The position numbers and the translations under genes were made by a program. Positions 52,851 to 63,783 of a DNA stretch of 64,000 bases are shown one piece after another. The notes beneath the pieces were generated by a model. That model worked only from the letters and a program-made list of their open reading frames with translations. It was not told where the DNA came from and ran no database searches. Source of the DNA: Littorina saxatilis (lineage: Eukaryota > Mollusca > Gastropoda > Littorinimorpha > Littorinidae); contig NC_090255.1 in NCBI RefSeq assembly GCF_037325665.1, forward strand, positions 5,786,390-5,850,389, written 5' to 3'. Numbering within the stretch: the first letter of the stretch is position 1; every line of letters begins with the position of its first letter.

Positions 52851-54057
52851 TTATTCCTCCTTTCTTCAGTTATTCAAAGAAAAGAGGAGTTTTTTTGCGA
52901 AAGTTTGATCGAATCCTATTCTCTCAACCAGTCAACCTGCGCAGGCGATCGATTAATGCGCGGTTGTATAGTTCCGTGCAAATCATTCCATTCTGTTCAC
53001 ACTTCTTGTCAGTTTTCCTATTTTGGACTAAAATCAAGTACACAGATATGCTGTTATTCTGCTGTGGCGGCAAAGGCAGATAGTGTGTGTTCTGTATATG
53101 TTTTGGTATCGCTTAGGATAATGTTTTTTCGTCAAATGGGACTAGCAGGCGAACTTTTGCACCCGTGTTCCAGCGTTAAAAACTGTATGAAGTTCAGTTT
53201 TCTGGGGAAAATAGTGTATGAAACCCCTTTATGTTGTTTAAATTGATGAGATGTGTGCATTTGGTTGCGTGTGATCTGTTTATTAAATGAAATATTGTTG
53301 AAAACTGACCGTCGGATTACAGTCTGTTGTCGAAGAAACTGAGTGAAAAGAAGGGGAACTACTCTTGTCGCTAGACAAAGTATGAGTTACTTGCCTTGGG
53401 AAATTGCTTGTGATGAACGGTTTGAGCACCGCAGATCTAAATTCAGAAAACAACCGAACTCATGGATTTTATATGGAGATTCATGTGTTCAGGCCTGTAG
53501 TTGTTAATTTAAATGCGGTGTGCTTGTATTGTTTGCTCCAGAGATGTATACTTCGTACATTAGAGCGTTCGGAACTTTTCAGTCGCAAAAAGTAGTACCG
53601 AAACAGAACAACTTCTCAACCCATTGCACTATCGAGGATTCAGGCTGTTGCTGGGTCGTTATTTGTTTGGTTGCTGGGTCATTATCGAAAAATAACTACC
53701 CCTACAAGTTTACAGAGGTAAAGAAGCAGAGGGGGGAATAAATATAATATATTTTAACAAATCTCGGAAGAAAGTCTCTACTGACTTTCAATTGTTTCTT
53801 TCACAATTTCTGATGTTTTATATATATATATGTAATGCCTGTGACCACTAGGCATTACACGTAATGCCTAAAAATACCTGTGTTTACTAATGTGTTTATG
53901 TGTGTGTGTGCATCTGCGCTTGTGTGAGGGTGTATGTGTGTGTGTGTGTGAAGGGGGGGGTTGTTTATGAGTGTGTGTGTGTGTGAAGGGGGGGTTGTTT
54001 ATGTGTGTGTTTGAGTGATAGTAGGTCATGATCAACCGTTATTCAATTATGTTTCAG

Positions 54058-55251
54058 ATCATCCTACAATTCCTGCATTTCCACGACAACACGAAGATGC
54101 CACTGCCAAACGATCCTGAATATGACCGCCTCTACAAGATCCGCCCGGTACTGGACCACCTGTTTGAAAAATTCCAGGAGGTGTACGAGCCGCGGCAAGC
54201 AGTATGTGTGGACGAAAGCCTACTGCTTTGGAAAGGTAGGCTAATATTCCGCAAGTACATCCCGCTGAAGCGTGCCAGATTTGGCATCAAGGTGTACCAA
54301 TGCTGTGAGTCTGATGGCATGGTGAAAGAAAGTGGTGGCTATTGTTACCGCTTCAAGGTGAACGCTGGGAAGGAGGACCCCGTCAACGAAGTACAGCCTG
54401 TTCTTCAAGCTGTTGATGCAGACAACCCAAGCATGTCAGCAAGTGAGAAGATGGTGCTGTTCCTGGTGGCCCCACTGCTGAACAAAGGATACCACGTCTA
54501 CACCGACAACTGGTACAGCAGCCTCAGGATGTACTTATACCTCCTTGAAAAAAAGACCTTGGCATGCGGCACCGTGAGGGAGAACCGGGGTGTTCCGCTG
54601 GAGCTGCATGGAGTGAAGCCGCCCCCAGGCTCATCCACTGCTCTTTGTGGTGACGGTAAGATTGTGGCCACAAAGTACCACAGCACCAAGATGGTGCACC
54701 TGCTGTCCACAGTGCAGGGTCACACTGAGGCAGCCATTCCAGACAAGAGAGGACGGGGCGTCAACAAGCGCCCACAAGTATCAACCAAATACAATGGAAA
54801 CATGGGTGGTGTCAACAAGCAAGACCAGTTGCTCCACCCATACGACTGCTCCAGAAAATCGATGAAATGGACCAAGAAGCTATTCTTCCACTTCTTCCAG
54901 GTTGCTGCAGTCAACGCCTTCATCCTGTCCAAGTCAGGTGACAACTCCAGCAAAACATTCCTGATTTTCTTAGAGTCCGTCATCTGCTCATGGCTGTGGC
55001 CAGACAATGTGCCGGTAGTTAAACGGAACAAAACAGACGATGAAGTAAGGCTGACAGCCAGGCACTTCATTTTCCCCATCCCAGCTACACCAAGCAAGAC
55101 TAACCCACAGAAGGCCTGCAGGGTGTGCACCAAGAAGCACAAGATCAGGCGCGATGTTCGGTACTACTGTCCTTTCTGTCCCTCCAAACCTGCGTTGTGC
55201 TTCCCTCAGTGCTTCATGGACTACCACACCAAGTTCGTCTACTGGCAGTAG
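54058..55251 (+). CDS. piggyBac-type transposase (PGBD4-like), exon 2
   Basis: 397 codons from the acceptor TTTCAG|ATC, phase 0. First catalytic Asp in 'AVCVDESLLLWKGRLIFRKY', second Asp in 'GYHVYTDNWYSSL'. At the third position the motif is 'NMGGVNKQDQLLHPYD': the usual GGVDxxDQ has Asn in place of the first Asp, while the second Asp remains. 'SRKSMKWTKKLFFHFFQVAA' follows as expected. The C-terminus has a Cys-rich domain ('KACRVCTKKHKIRRDVRYYC', 'PFCPSKPALCFPQCF') that in piggyBac binds the TIRs. No stops. The intact frame plus a substituted catalytic residue fits either a domesticated DNA-binding protein or a recently dead transposase. Confidence 0.85.
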   Translation: MILQFLHFHDNTKMPLPNDPEYDRLYKIRPVLDHLFEKFQEVYEPRQAVCVDESLLLWKGRLIFRKYIPLKRARFGIKVYQCCESDGMVKESGGYCYRFKVNAGKEDPVNEVQPVLQAVDADNPSMSASEKMVLFLVAPLLNKGYHVYTDNWYSSLRMYLYLLEKKTLACGTVRENRGVPLELHGVKPPPGSSTALCGDGKIVATKYHSTKMVHLLSTVQGHTEAAIPDKRGRGVNKRPQVSTKYNGNMGGVNKQDQLLHPYDCSRKSMKWTKKLFFHFFQVAAVNAFILSKSGDNSSKTFLIFLESVICSWLWPDNVPVVKRNKTDDEVRLTARHFIFPIPATPSKTNPQKACRVCTKKHKIRRDVRYYCPFCPSKPALCFPQCFMDYHTKFVYWQ

Positions 55252-55410
55252 TGGGATCTTCATGAGTTCATCCTGATGTACATGTGTATATAACAGCATG
55301 TTTTGCAGTGTTTCTATGACTTGCAGTGTGTGTTTTCTTCATCTCAGTGTGTGTGTTTATGTTCAGAACCTGTAATTTACTTGTGGATGTGACCAGACTG
55401 TACGCCATCA

Positions 55411-55660
55411 GTGGAAGAAAACAAAGTGGATTATAAAGTGAGACTGAGTTTTTGTTTCCCTATCCCACCTACACCAAACAAATCCAACCACCAGAAGGCC
55501 TGCAGGCAGTGTGAAAAAAAAAGCTTAGGATTAGGTGTGATACTGCCCAATTTGCCCCGTCACACCTGGACTGTATTTCCCCTTTTCAGTTTTTGGATTA
55601 CTAGTACCGCACAGAACACTTTTGTTGGCTGTAATGTTTGACTTCATTTTCCTAATACAC
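55411..55660 (+). pseudogene. duplicated, decayed C-terminus of a piggyBac-type transposase
   Basis: 'VRLSFCFPIPPTPNKSNHQK' and 'ACRQCEKKS' parallel 'VRLTARHFIFPIPATPSKTN' and 'ACRVCTKKH' of exon 2. The Cys-rich remainder has lost its pattern. It lies 160 bp after the intact stop, so it is probably a tandem partial duplication or a second element's remnant. Confidence 0.75.
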
Positions 55661-56025
55661 TTACACCTGTTTTTGCAGTGTTTTGTGTTTTATCTGCTGC
55701 AATGTGTATGTCCGAAAACTGAATTTCTTTTGAAAACAATGTTCATTATATCAATATTTACTAAAACAATGTAAACAAAATCCTATTATTATGATATCAG
55801 ATAATAGCCAAGGGTATTAGCAAAAAACATGCCAAATATCTAAGAGATATCTCCATAAATGAATGAGCAGTGAACAGGTGAGTGAACCTACCGAAGTAAG
55901 CTGAATTTTGCCCTGGCACACAGCAATACCAAAATGCTACGTATTATACTGTGGCAGTGAAGGGGTTCTTCTTCTTCTTCTTCTTCTTCTTCTTCTTCTT
56001 CTTGGCGTTCGCAGAGGTTACACGA

Positions 56026-56960
56026 TCAGTCCAGCACTGGTGATAAATGTTGTCGTTTTCTCCAACTCCTGTCGACTGCCGTATACTGTAGTTTGGTCTG
56101 CAAGGGAGTTGGTGACGGCCACACTTCTTTTCGTTCCTCATCTAGTAAGGGACATCGCTGTAAGATGTGTTCCGCTGTTTGGTCTTCTTGACCGCAGGCA
56201 CAGGTTGGTGACGGCGCCAGCTTGAACTTTCGATTCATGTGAGCATTGAGCCTGTTGTGGCCAGTCCGCAGCCTGATGAGGTTGACTTGCTGGTCTCTGG
56301 ACATTGTGTGGTAGTCATCTCTGTTTGTCCTTGGCCTCATCAATGCCTTGATGATTGTCTTCTGCTCACTAAAGCTGACACTGTTTTCAGGTTGGTCTTC
56401 CACGGCTCCTTCTTTCGCCAGCTGATCTGCCCTTTCATTTCCTGGTATCCCACAGTGTGCTGATATCCACTGGAGGACAACTCTTCTGGTTTGTCTGACC
56501 ATCTGTAATGCTTTGGCCAGCTGTGGGAGTTTGTCGTTCTCTGGGGCCTGAAGGACTGAAAGGGCGTCCGAGAGGAAGACAACTTGGTAGCAAGGGTCTG
56601 CGGAGTCCTGAACCAAGGAGGCGGCCTGCATGAGAGCTTCTGCTTTTGCTTTATAGTTTGTGCAGTGTTTGCCAGTGGCAAAGCTGGATGTAGCTGTATG
56701 TCCCCCAGGGAACTGGATCAGAATGCCAGCACCTCCATTGAGACCGCCCTGATATGGCTCTTCGTGGTCGGCTGGGCGTTAAGCAAACAAACAAACAAAC
56801 AAACCTCCATTGAGCACGGCGTTAGTTGCTGATCCATCGGTGTATACATGGATCCACGCCTCTTTTGGATACTGTTTGTCGATCAGGGCTAAGGTGAGTG
56901 CCTGTCGAGCTGTGTCATTCTGATCTTCTCCTGAGGTAACATGTGGAACACTGGTGCAGA
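56026..56960 (-). pseudogene. RNase H domain and Cys-rich C-terminus of the I-type LINE
   Basis: 'WIHVYTDGSATNAVLNG' (first Asp), 'EALMQAASLVQDSADPCYQV' (Glu), 'VFLSDALSVL' (Asp) and 'WISAHCGIPGNERADQLAKE' (His/Asp) give the full catalytic set. A C-terminal knuckle follows: 'PTCACGQEDQTAEHILQRCP'. The SINE tail at 56743-56803 lies between the first and second motifs. Confidence 0.85.
56743..56803 (+). mobile_element. 61-bp SINE tail-only insertion with 11-bp target-site duplication
   Basis: CCTCCATTGAG at 56732-56742 and 56804-56814 bounds ACCGCCCTGATATGGCTC to (AAAC)n. It interrupts the LINE's RNase H frame. Confidence 0.95.
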
Positions 56961-57027
56961 TCTGGATGCCTGGTTTCTCTGTTGCCTTGGGGGTTTCCTC
57001 TTCTTCTTGAGTCAGAGGTAGAGTGTT

Positions 57028-58193
57028 CTATGGGAGGACTTCCCTGTACTGTCGAGAAAGTCTCTTGCTCTCGTGTACAAAACTGCTCCGTTTGAGCCGG
57101 TTCTTGGTGAGGTTGCTCAGTCTGTGCTTCATGGGGTGGTCGGGTAGGCACTTGAGCTTCTCGGCCTGTACCATAGTCTTGGCTTCTCTTCTCTGACAGA
57201 GGGGTTGGATGGTGGTAAGCTTCTCCATTTCCTTGATGGGCGTGGATTTCATTGCACCAGTGATGAGTCGGAGGGCCTGGTTTTTCACACGGTCGAGGGT
57301 CTGCAGGTTTGTCTTGGCTGAGGTTGACCACGCTGTGGAGCCGTACTCGAGGTAGGGTCTGATTGTTCCCTGGTATACTGTCTTCAGTATCTTCTCGTTC
57401 ACTCCCCAGGTGGTACCTGCCAGCTTCCTGAGTATGGCTAGCTTGCGCCGGGCTTTCGTCTCTGCCTGTGCAATGTGTGGTTTCCAGGTCTGCCGTCTAT
57501 CAAAGGTGACACCAAGGTACGTTGCTTCTTCATCCTCTCTCAGAGGAGTTCCACCAAGCCTAATGGTTCCGGCTTTCTGCTTTGGCGACAGTGTGAATAG
57601 GGTGGTGGAGGATTTCTCCTTGTTGATGGAGACGCACCAATCTTCTGCCCATGCGTTCAGCCTATCTGCCGATTGCTGCATTCTGTAGGTGGCAGTACTT
57701 GCGTGCTCCTCCTTGCACCAGATCACAAGGTCGTCTGCGTAGAGAGCAGCTTTGATCCCCTTGGGCATCTCGGACACCAGATCGTCGATGAAGAGAAGGA
57801 AGAGTGTGGGGGAGAGGACTCCGCCCTGAGGGACGCCATGACGAAGGAGGAACTTCTTGCTTTTGGTCTGGTCAACGTTAACTCTTGCCCTGCGGTTATA
57901 GAGGTAGGAGCGAATCCACTGGTACATGTTGCTGGACACGCCTTTCCATCTTTCCAGACCTTGTCAAAGGCCTTCTGAAGATCTATCCAGGTGACGAAGA
58001 CCAGCTTCTGTTCCTGAAAGGCATCTTCAACTTCTTGCGCCAGGTAAGTGACCTGATCTTCAGTGCTGCGGAACTGTCGGAATCCAGCTTGTTCAGGGGC
58101 GAGGAGGTTCCTGGATTCCAGGTACCACCTGAGGCGCTCGTTCACAATTCTCTCCAGGGTCTTCACAACACAGCTAGGTACTACGATTGACAA
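57028..58193 (-). pseudogene. reverse-transcriptase domain of the I-type LINE
   Basis: First frame: 'CVVKTLERIVNERLRWYLES', 'EQAGFRQFRSTEDQVTYLAQ' and 'FVTWIDLQKAFDKVW' (first catalytic Asp). After a frameshift at about 57.94 kb: 'RHGVPQGGVLSPTLFLLFID' and 'ALYADDLVIWCKEE' (the YADD catalytic pair), 'YLGVTFD', then thumb and connection motifs 'YQGTIRPYLEYGSTAWS'. About 460 codons remain. Catalytic residues are kept, so it is inactive because of the breaks rather than lost motifs. Confidence 0.88.
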
Positions 58194-58257
58194 ATTTCAT
58201 TCCGTGAGTTTGACAGCTTGACTAAATGTAGTAATTTTGCCTTGCGCGACTTGTTTA
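58187..58257 (+). mobile_element. ATTTAGTCAAG-family 3' end fragment
   Basis: TTTCATTCCGTGAGTTTGAC, GCTTGACTAAATGTAGTAAT and TTGCGCGACTTGTTT match the last 70 bp of the family. Confidence 0.85.
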
Positions 58258-58289
58258 CATTGACAGTATTCTTCTGCTTAAATCTTTGT

Positions 58290-58345
58290 TTTAGCAAAGA
58301 TTTGTTTGATGTCTTAACACATACAGGAAAAAAGCCACGTGTCCA
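58290..58345 (+). pseudogene. zinc-finger linker relic
   Basis: GTCTTAACACATACAGGAAA then AAAGCCACGTGTCC reads 'VLTHTGKKPRVH', the H-TGEKP linker of the finger family in genes A-C ('MLTHTGEKPHVC'), with no finger around it. It may be the eroded edge of a fourth unit. Confidence 0.55.
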
Positions 58346-58603
58346 CATCCTGTACCCTGTTATCAGAGACCTCCTCCTTAGTCCACTTAGCTTCCAACTA
58401 ACCTGACCTTTTATTGTTCTTTGCTAGCTAAAAGATTAAACTGCTGTTATATTTGAGGATCGAAGCCACTGGTTCATTTCTATGCTTGTAATGGTTGTCT
58501 CTGATGCCAGGAGATTATTTCACCATAACTCTCACTCACTCTTGAAAGAAATAAAAAAAGAAAAGAAAATCATTTGAAAAGAACAGTGTGCTTTGACATT
58601 GTC

Positions 58604-58991
58604 CTGACGGGCGCTGTGGCGGGGTGGTAAGACGTCGGCCTCTTAATCGGAAGGTCGAGGGTTCGAATCCCGGCCGCGGCCGCCTGGTGGGTTAAGTGTG
58701 GCGATTTTTCCAGGTCAACTTATGTGCAGACCTGCTGGTGGCTTATCCCCCTGTTTCGTGTGTACACGCAAGAACAAGACCAAGTGCGCACGGAAAAGAT
58801 CCTGTAATCCATGTCAGAGTTCGGTGGGTTACAGAAACACGAAAATACCCAGCATGCTTCCTCCGAAAGCGGCGTATGGCTGCCTTAATGGCGGGGTAAA
58901 AACGGTCATACACGTAAAATTCCAGTCGTGAAAAAACACGAGTGTACGTGGGAGTTTCAGCCCACGAATGCAGAAGAAGAAGAAGAAGAAA
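58604..58991 (+). mobile_element. GAAGAA-tail tRNA SINE, full length, with 9-bp target-site duplication
   Basis: GACATTGTC at 58595-58603 and 58992-59000. The head GGCGCTGTGGCGGGGTGGTA and GGTTCGAATCCCG are intact. Confidence 0.92.
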
Positions 58992-59105
58992 GACATTGTC
59001 GTAACGTCGTTTGTCTGACGTTTGCCTCTCATTGACTGTGTCTGTGTATATTATGATTTCAGTAAAAGAAAGATATGTAATGAGTGCTACATTTTTCGGT
59101 AAATT

Positions 59106-59355
59106 GTGACCCTCCACCACGAAATGAGTCGCGTGTCACCTTGCGCGGTTCTGCGCTAGGCTTAATATAAGTCCGGGAGTGTCTGGTAACAGTGTGACGG
59201 TCACCTTAGTCACAGGCTTATAACTCAAACAGTTTTTGCTCTTTTCTAAAACGGTTTTCACCACTGGATAGAGCATAAAAAACTCTTTAGGAAAATGTAC
59301 AAATATGAAAATCATGCAAATGTGACGTGCGACTCATTCCGTGGTGGAGGGTCAC
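59106..59355. mobile_element. MITE with GTGACCCTCCACCACG inverted ends
   Basis: GTGACCCTCCACCACGAAAT (GAGTCGC) and the complement of GCGACTCATTCCGTGGTGGA. AATT lies on both sides (59102-59105, 59356-59359). 250 bp, non-coding. Confidence 0.9.
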
Positions 59356-59539
59356 AATTAGGATTTTTGTTCAAGTTGTTATCTTTCTTTTTGTCTCTGA
59401 TTAAATGCATACATGTACACGTCCATTTGTTGTCCAACTCTGTGAGCTCTTGTGATGAGGGGCAATTACATGAAATTAGTGTTCATCATTGTTATTACTA
59501 TTTGTGTAATCAGCAGTAGTCTCATTCGACATTAATTTT

Positions 59540-59600
59540 GTGTTTACACACACACGCACTCGGACACACACGCGCATGCACGGGTACACACACAAATACA

Positions 59601-59633
<33 letters not shown>
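59540..59633. repeat. (CA)n/(CT)n microsatellite
   Basis: Interrupted CA and CT runs, no gene. Confidence 0.9.
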
Positions 59634-59634
<1 letters not shown>

Positions 59635-59960
59635 AAAACACATTTTGTTTGTATTTGGTCATTTGTATCCTATCATGCAAAAAAGCATTGAGGCAAAACA
59701 AAAGCTGAGAGAAAACACTTTGGTATATATATGAATAAAGTGCATGTATACATACATAAACAAGAATATGTACTGATAGTCAAAGGCACTTTGGTATGTC
59801 TGAAAAGATTAAAGAAAGAAAAATACTTTTCATATAACTCCGCTGCACACGTCTGTGGTCAAGAACAATGCAGGAACCATGCCCGATTACATGTACTTTA
59901 AAATAAAAAAAATCATTTAAATTAATGACTTGAGTTGCTTTAACTTTTTTTCCAGAGTTT

Positions 59961-60203
59961 CAGGCATGGGCATTGTCCACGAAATCGCAGATTTCCGCAA
60001 AAAGGAAATTACGTTTCAGCAACAACAAAAAATTGTCCGCGGCAACAAAAAAAAGGTAAATTAAATTATATGTATATTATATATATATCCATTATTTGCT
60101 TACATGAGAACTATCAAAATATTGGTCTAAAATGCTAAAATTCGTTTCCCCTGGACCTTGGCCTATTTTCAGAATTTTTTCTATTCTGGAATTCCCATGC
60201 CTG
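59961..60203. mobile_element. hAT-like MITE with CAGGCATGGG ends
   Basis: CAGGCATGGGCATT at left and AATTCCCATGCCTG at right are inverted, with AGTTT directly outside both ends. AAATCGCAGATTTCCGCAAA inside resembles hAT sub-terminal words. Confidence 0.75.
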
Positions 60204-61363
60204 AGTTTTCAGTGAAAGAAAACATGCAGTGTGTGTGTGTTGGACGAGAAAGATTAGTGTGAGGGTTTATGTAACATCTTACTCCTAAAGTCATTAAAAG
60301 ACCAACGCATCTATGAATGTCAAAATATCAACGCATAATACAATTGGTTTGGTCCCGTGAAAACAATCACCACAAACACAAAATCTCATTTTTTCATGCG
60401 ACGGTAGCTGCAAGGAGTAAAACTTCTTTATACAAAATATGATGAGAGCATGCATGCAACATCTCGACATATGCTGCCAAACAATATCCTGCAAGGAAAG
60501 GTAGAACAGAATTCATGCATAAAAAGTCACTGACAGTATAATACGTTATTCGTAAGAATAAGAATAACAATATTAAAAAATAAAAAACAGTAATGAATCT
60601 CAATATATTCTTGGTAACACATGAACATTGTACATTTACATGGTGATGTAAAAGATTTTATTAATTTTGAAAAACGTCTCCCCAACTTATACAAAAACAA
60701 CAAAATCAAACAAACAAGTGTTCATAAAAATCATCTGAGTAGCTGACTTTTTCTCTAATTTTCTTGTTTAACTGATCTCTTTGGTCGAACGGTTAATTTT
60801 CATTTGGGTAAATATTCTCAAGTACAAGAGACAGAGAACAAGATCACAAAAACCTTGTAGAAAAATTCTTGACTACAAAGACCCATCAAGTACAAACACA
60901 TCTTGATTAACAAAACACAACAAGAATACAGGTTATAGTGGTACCTTTGATTTGGGGCCCCTCCAATGAGTGGACACCTGCCAAAAAGGACATCTTCTAA
61001 AGAGACTGACATCAACATATAACCCCAATATAAGAAAAAAAACCGAAGAAAACTTTACAAGAAGAACAAGAAATAATGAAAGAAAGAGATAAAACACAAC
61101 TTTATTGTGTATAAATGAAATTGCCGGGAACATTAGTGTAATTAGAAACCCAAATTCATGCAAGCAAGCTACTTTGAGGGCTAACGAGAGAAGCAACCAC
61201 ATTTTTGTACTGAATAATTATAATTGCAAAATTTATTTTACCGTGAAATAATTTAGTGCAATGCCCCTGGCATAATGTATAAAGTATATATAGTTTCATA
61301 CAGCTTCCCAAAAATATCCAGTTTATGAGTCAGAAGCTTTAGTTATTCAAAGTGAACACCTAC
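60204..61363. other. stretch without a recognisable gene
   Basis: 1.1 kb of AT-rich DNA. ORFs are short and Phe/Leu-rich, unlike protein. Nothing supportable. Confidence 0.5.
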
Positions 61364-61365
61364 TA

Positions 61366-61628
61366 CAGTTAAACCTGCCCTGGCGACCACCTCTTGATAA
61401 CGACCACCTCTAGATAACGACCACCTCTTGATAACGACCACCTCTTGATAACGACCACCTGCTCATTGTGACCAATGTGAACAATCCCTGACAAGTTTTT
61501 GTAAATAAAAATAAAAATAAATGTATTTTTATTTTTAAATAGAAATTACATTTTGATAGCAACAAACTGTCTGTAACAACCATGTTAGGTTGGTCTCCCG
61601 GGTGGTCGTTACATATAGGTTCAACTGT
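61366..61628. mobile_element. pogo/Tigger-type MITE
   Basis: CAGTTAAACCTGCCCTGGCG at left and GGTCGTTACATATAGGTTCA-ACTG at right form the TIR. TA at 61364-61365 and 61629-61630. The left part repeats GATAACGACCACCTCT four times. This is the classic layout of pogo-derived MITEs. Confidence 0.88.
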
Positions 61629-61814
61629 ATTAAACCCAGAGGCTTTCTTCAATCGGTTACTGCTCTTGGAATCCAGCAGCCAGAGAACTTGTCTTTTGCC
61701 GCGCTGTAATCAGGTTAGGTATATATTCAACATACATGAATATTGCCTACATGACATTTTTATTGGAAAGCCGTCTGTATCTTCACTAAAATAAGAAGAA
61801 AAAAGTTCTAACAA

Positions 61815-61945
61815 TTTCTTCTTCTTCGTTGATGGGTTGAAACTCCCAAGTTCACTGTGGGTTTTTTTGCACGAGTGGGTATTTACGTGCATGACCAATT
61901 CTACCCCGCCATTCAGGCAGCCATACGCCGCTTTCAGGGGAGAAC
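61815..61945 (-). mobile_element. GAAGAA-tail SINE, 3' half only, inverted
   Basis: Minus strand reads from the TTCTCCCCTGAAAGCGGCGT body word to the GAAGAAGAAATT tail. Confidence 0.8.
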
Positions 61946-62615
61946 AATTTGACTGCAATACTTGGTTAGGATATGTTTCTCATCATCCTATCTTAACTGC
62001 AGTAACGCTGTACCGACGTCGCCATAAATGGTGCTTTTGCAGGCAGAAAAGCAGAAAAACTTCTATTCTAAAGAAGGGTTGGAGTATAACTAGCTTACAG
62101 AACTGAACCATCTCTACCACCAGAAAAAAAGGATTCTGACTTCTCTTTTCTTTTCTTTTATAGAAAGCAAACAAACAATTACAATAATGTAGAGTGTAAC
62201 TCAGGAATATGAGAAAGAGATTCTTTCAAATGGGAATGCATACCATGAAAGTTTTCTTTTACAGAAGATTTGAAGACAAATTATGCAACAAAAAACTGTT
62301 CTTTTTGGAGAGGCAAATAGAATCTTAGGAATATGCAAATATCTGTACTTTTGGAATCGGCAAAACATGGATTGGTTGGAATTGACAATGTGTATGAATG
62401 AATGGTCAAAGTTTACAGAAACAGATGCACCAAAAGAAAACAAAACCAAAGGCACAGTAATCATAATTACATTGAGACAACATTTCTCCGTTATCCAAAA
62501 GAGAATTATATAAAATTGCAATATTGTACAAACGAGCAATGTAAATTTCAATAAACAAAGACATATCTCAATTAATAGCTTGTAAATAGACGAATTCAGA
62601 AAATAATTCTGTGGC
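61946..62615. other. stretch without a recognisable gene
   Basis: AT-rich, no conserved frame, no repeat ends that I can define. Confidence 0.5.
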
Positions 62616-62786
62616 GTTTGTATGGGGTTGTGAAAGAGTGAATATACCTTTGATTAATATTGGGGGGGGGGGGGGGGGGGGGAATCACTAGCAAGGGGTG
62701 TGTCGGAAACATGTGGACAGGAGCATGTGTGACTTTATTTGTCAGAGGAAAAGCAAGAGTATTCACTCTTTTACAACCCATACAAA
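62616..62786. repeat. inverted repeat with poly-G in the loop
   Basis: TTTGTATGGGGTTGTGAAAG (AGTGAATA) and TATTCACTCTTTTACAACCC (ATACAAA) face each other across a loop with 21 G (62662-62682). Possibly a small MITE. Confidence 0.75.
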
Positions 62787-62943
62787 TCTGACAGAGTTAT
62801 TTCCCAAAATTGTCTATTAACTTAAGTTTGGTTGATTACTGACATGTCAACAGCTTACAGCAGTCATCAGGGACTTGATTATAAGCGTAGATCATAAAAC
62901 GGAGCAGATTATAAAACAAAACGGAATGATTAGGCAAACATAG

Positions 62944-63100
62944 AACTGAAGAGTTCTTACGAATGCATAATGTTATCGATAGGGTTCAGACAAGATTGTG
63001 CACTCTTTCATGGACAAATAACTGAAGAGTTCTTACGAATGCATAATGTTATCGATAGGGTTCAGACATGATTGTGCACTCTTTCATGGGCAAATAACTG
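62944..63100. repeat. 76-bp tandem duplication
   Basis: AACTGAAGAGTTCTTACGAA starts at 62944 and 63020. The units differ at only a few bases. A third, partial copy of the right part (GACATGATTGTGCACTCTTT) occurs at about 63161. Confidence 0.93.
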
Positions 63101-63379
63101 CACACATGGAAGGCCAAGTGTGACAAAAACACACAAATACTATTAATTATGCAGAAGTTTCAGACATGATTGTGCACTCTTTAAATTGCAAATACAACTG
63201 CAAGCGACACCACATACTATTCATAATCCAGAAAGGGCCTAATTTGACATAAAGTGGGTGCATTTCCTGTAGGCGTTATGCTCCCAGGTGCACTTCCTGA
63301 TGGTTTTCTCGGATCTCGCTTGAGGTCCCATGACACTTACTTGCTACACACTCGAAAATCATCTCTTTCTTGGTTCATG

Positions 63380-63618
63380 TGCTGAAACTTACATTCGTGT
63401 TTTTCGCACTAGTGGGAAGTGTATGTGTATGGCCGTTTTTATCCCGCCATTTAGACAGCCATACGCCGCTTTCGTGTTTCTATACCGACCAAACTCTGAC
63501 ATGGATTACAGGATCTTTTCCGTGCGCACTTGGTCTTGCGCTTGCGTGGGCACACCAAGCGGGATAAGGCACTCAGCAGGTCTGCACATAAGTTGACCTG
63601 GGAGATCGGAAAAATCTC
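63380..63618 (-). mobile_element. GAAGAA-tail SINE fragment, inverted
   Basis: Body words TATGGCTGTCTAAATGGCGG to GAGATTTTTCCGATCTCCC on the minus strand, without tRNA head and without tail repeat. Confidence 0.82.
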
Positions 63619-63783
63619 TTTGATCATGGCAGTGTAGCAGGACTTCTGTCTTATCAGAGTGATACTGAACGCAGCAGTTTATGGCACCCACAGGAAATGT
63701 ATTACCACTTTGGATCGAATTGTACCCCTTCTGCATTAATTATGCATATGGAAAGAACATGTGAATAATAATACATATTACAA

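Larger units (their letters stand above)
55966..58186 (-). mobile_element. I-type non-LTR retrotransposon (RT plus RNase H), 5'-truncated
   Basis: Minus strand: RT, thumb and RNase H, ending in a (GAA)n tail at 55969-56002. The RT is broken by one frameshift near 57.94 kb and an in-frame TAG at 57030-57028, and the RNase H region by a 61-bp SINE tail. The 5' end (endonuclease, early RT) is missing beyond about 58186, where an unrelated MITE piece abuts. The RNase H domain places it near the I/Outcast-like clades rather than the RNase H-less L2/CR1 stubs elsewhere in the window. Confidence 0.88.

Noticed and set aside
57410-58190. Plus-strand ORFs over the I-type LINE
   Set aside because: Antisense of the reverse transcriptase; no domain.
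60204-62600. Small Phe/Leu/Ile-rich ORFs as membrane proteins
   Set aside because: Composition follows the AT-rich DNA; no start context, splice sites or conservation to support them.
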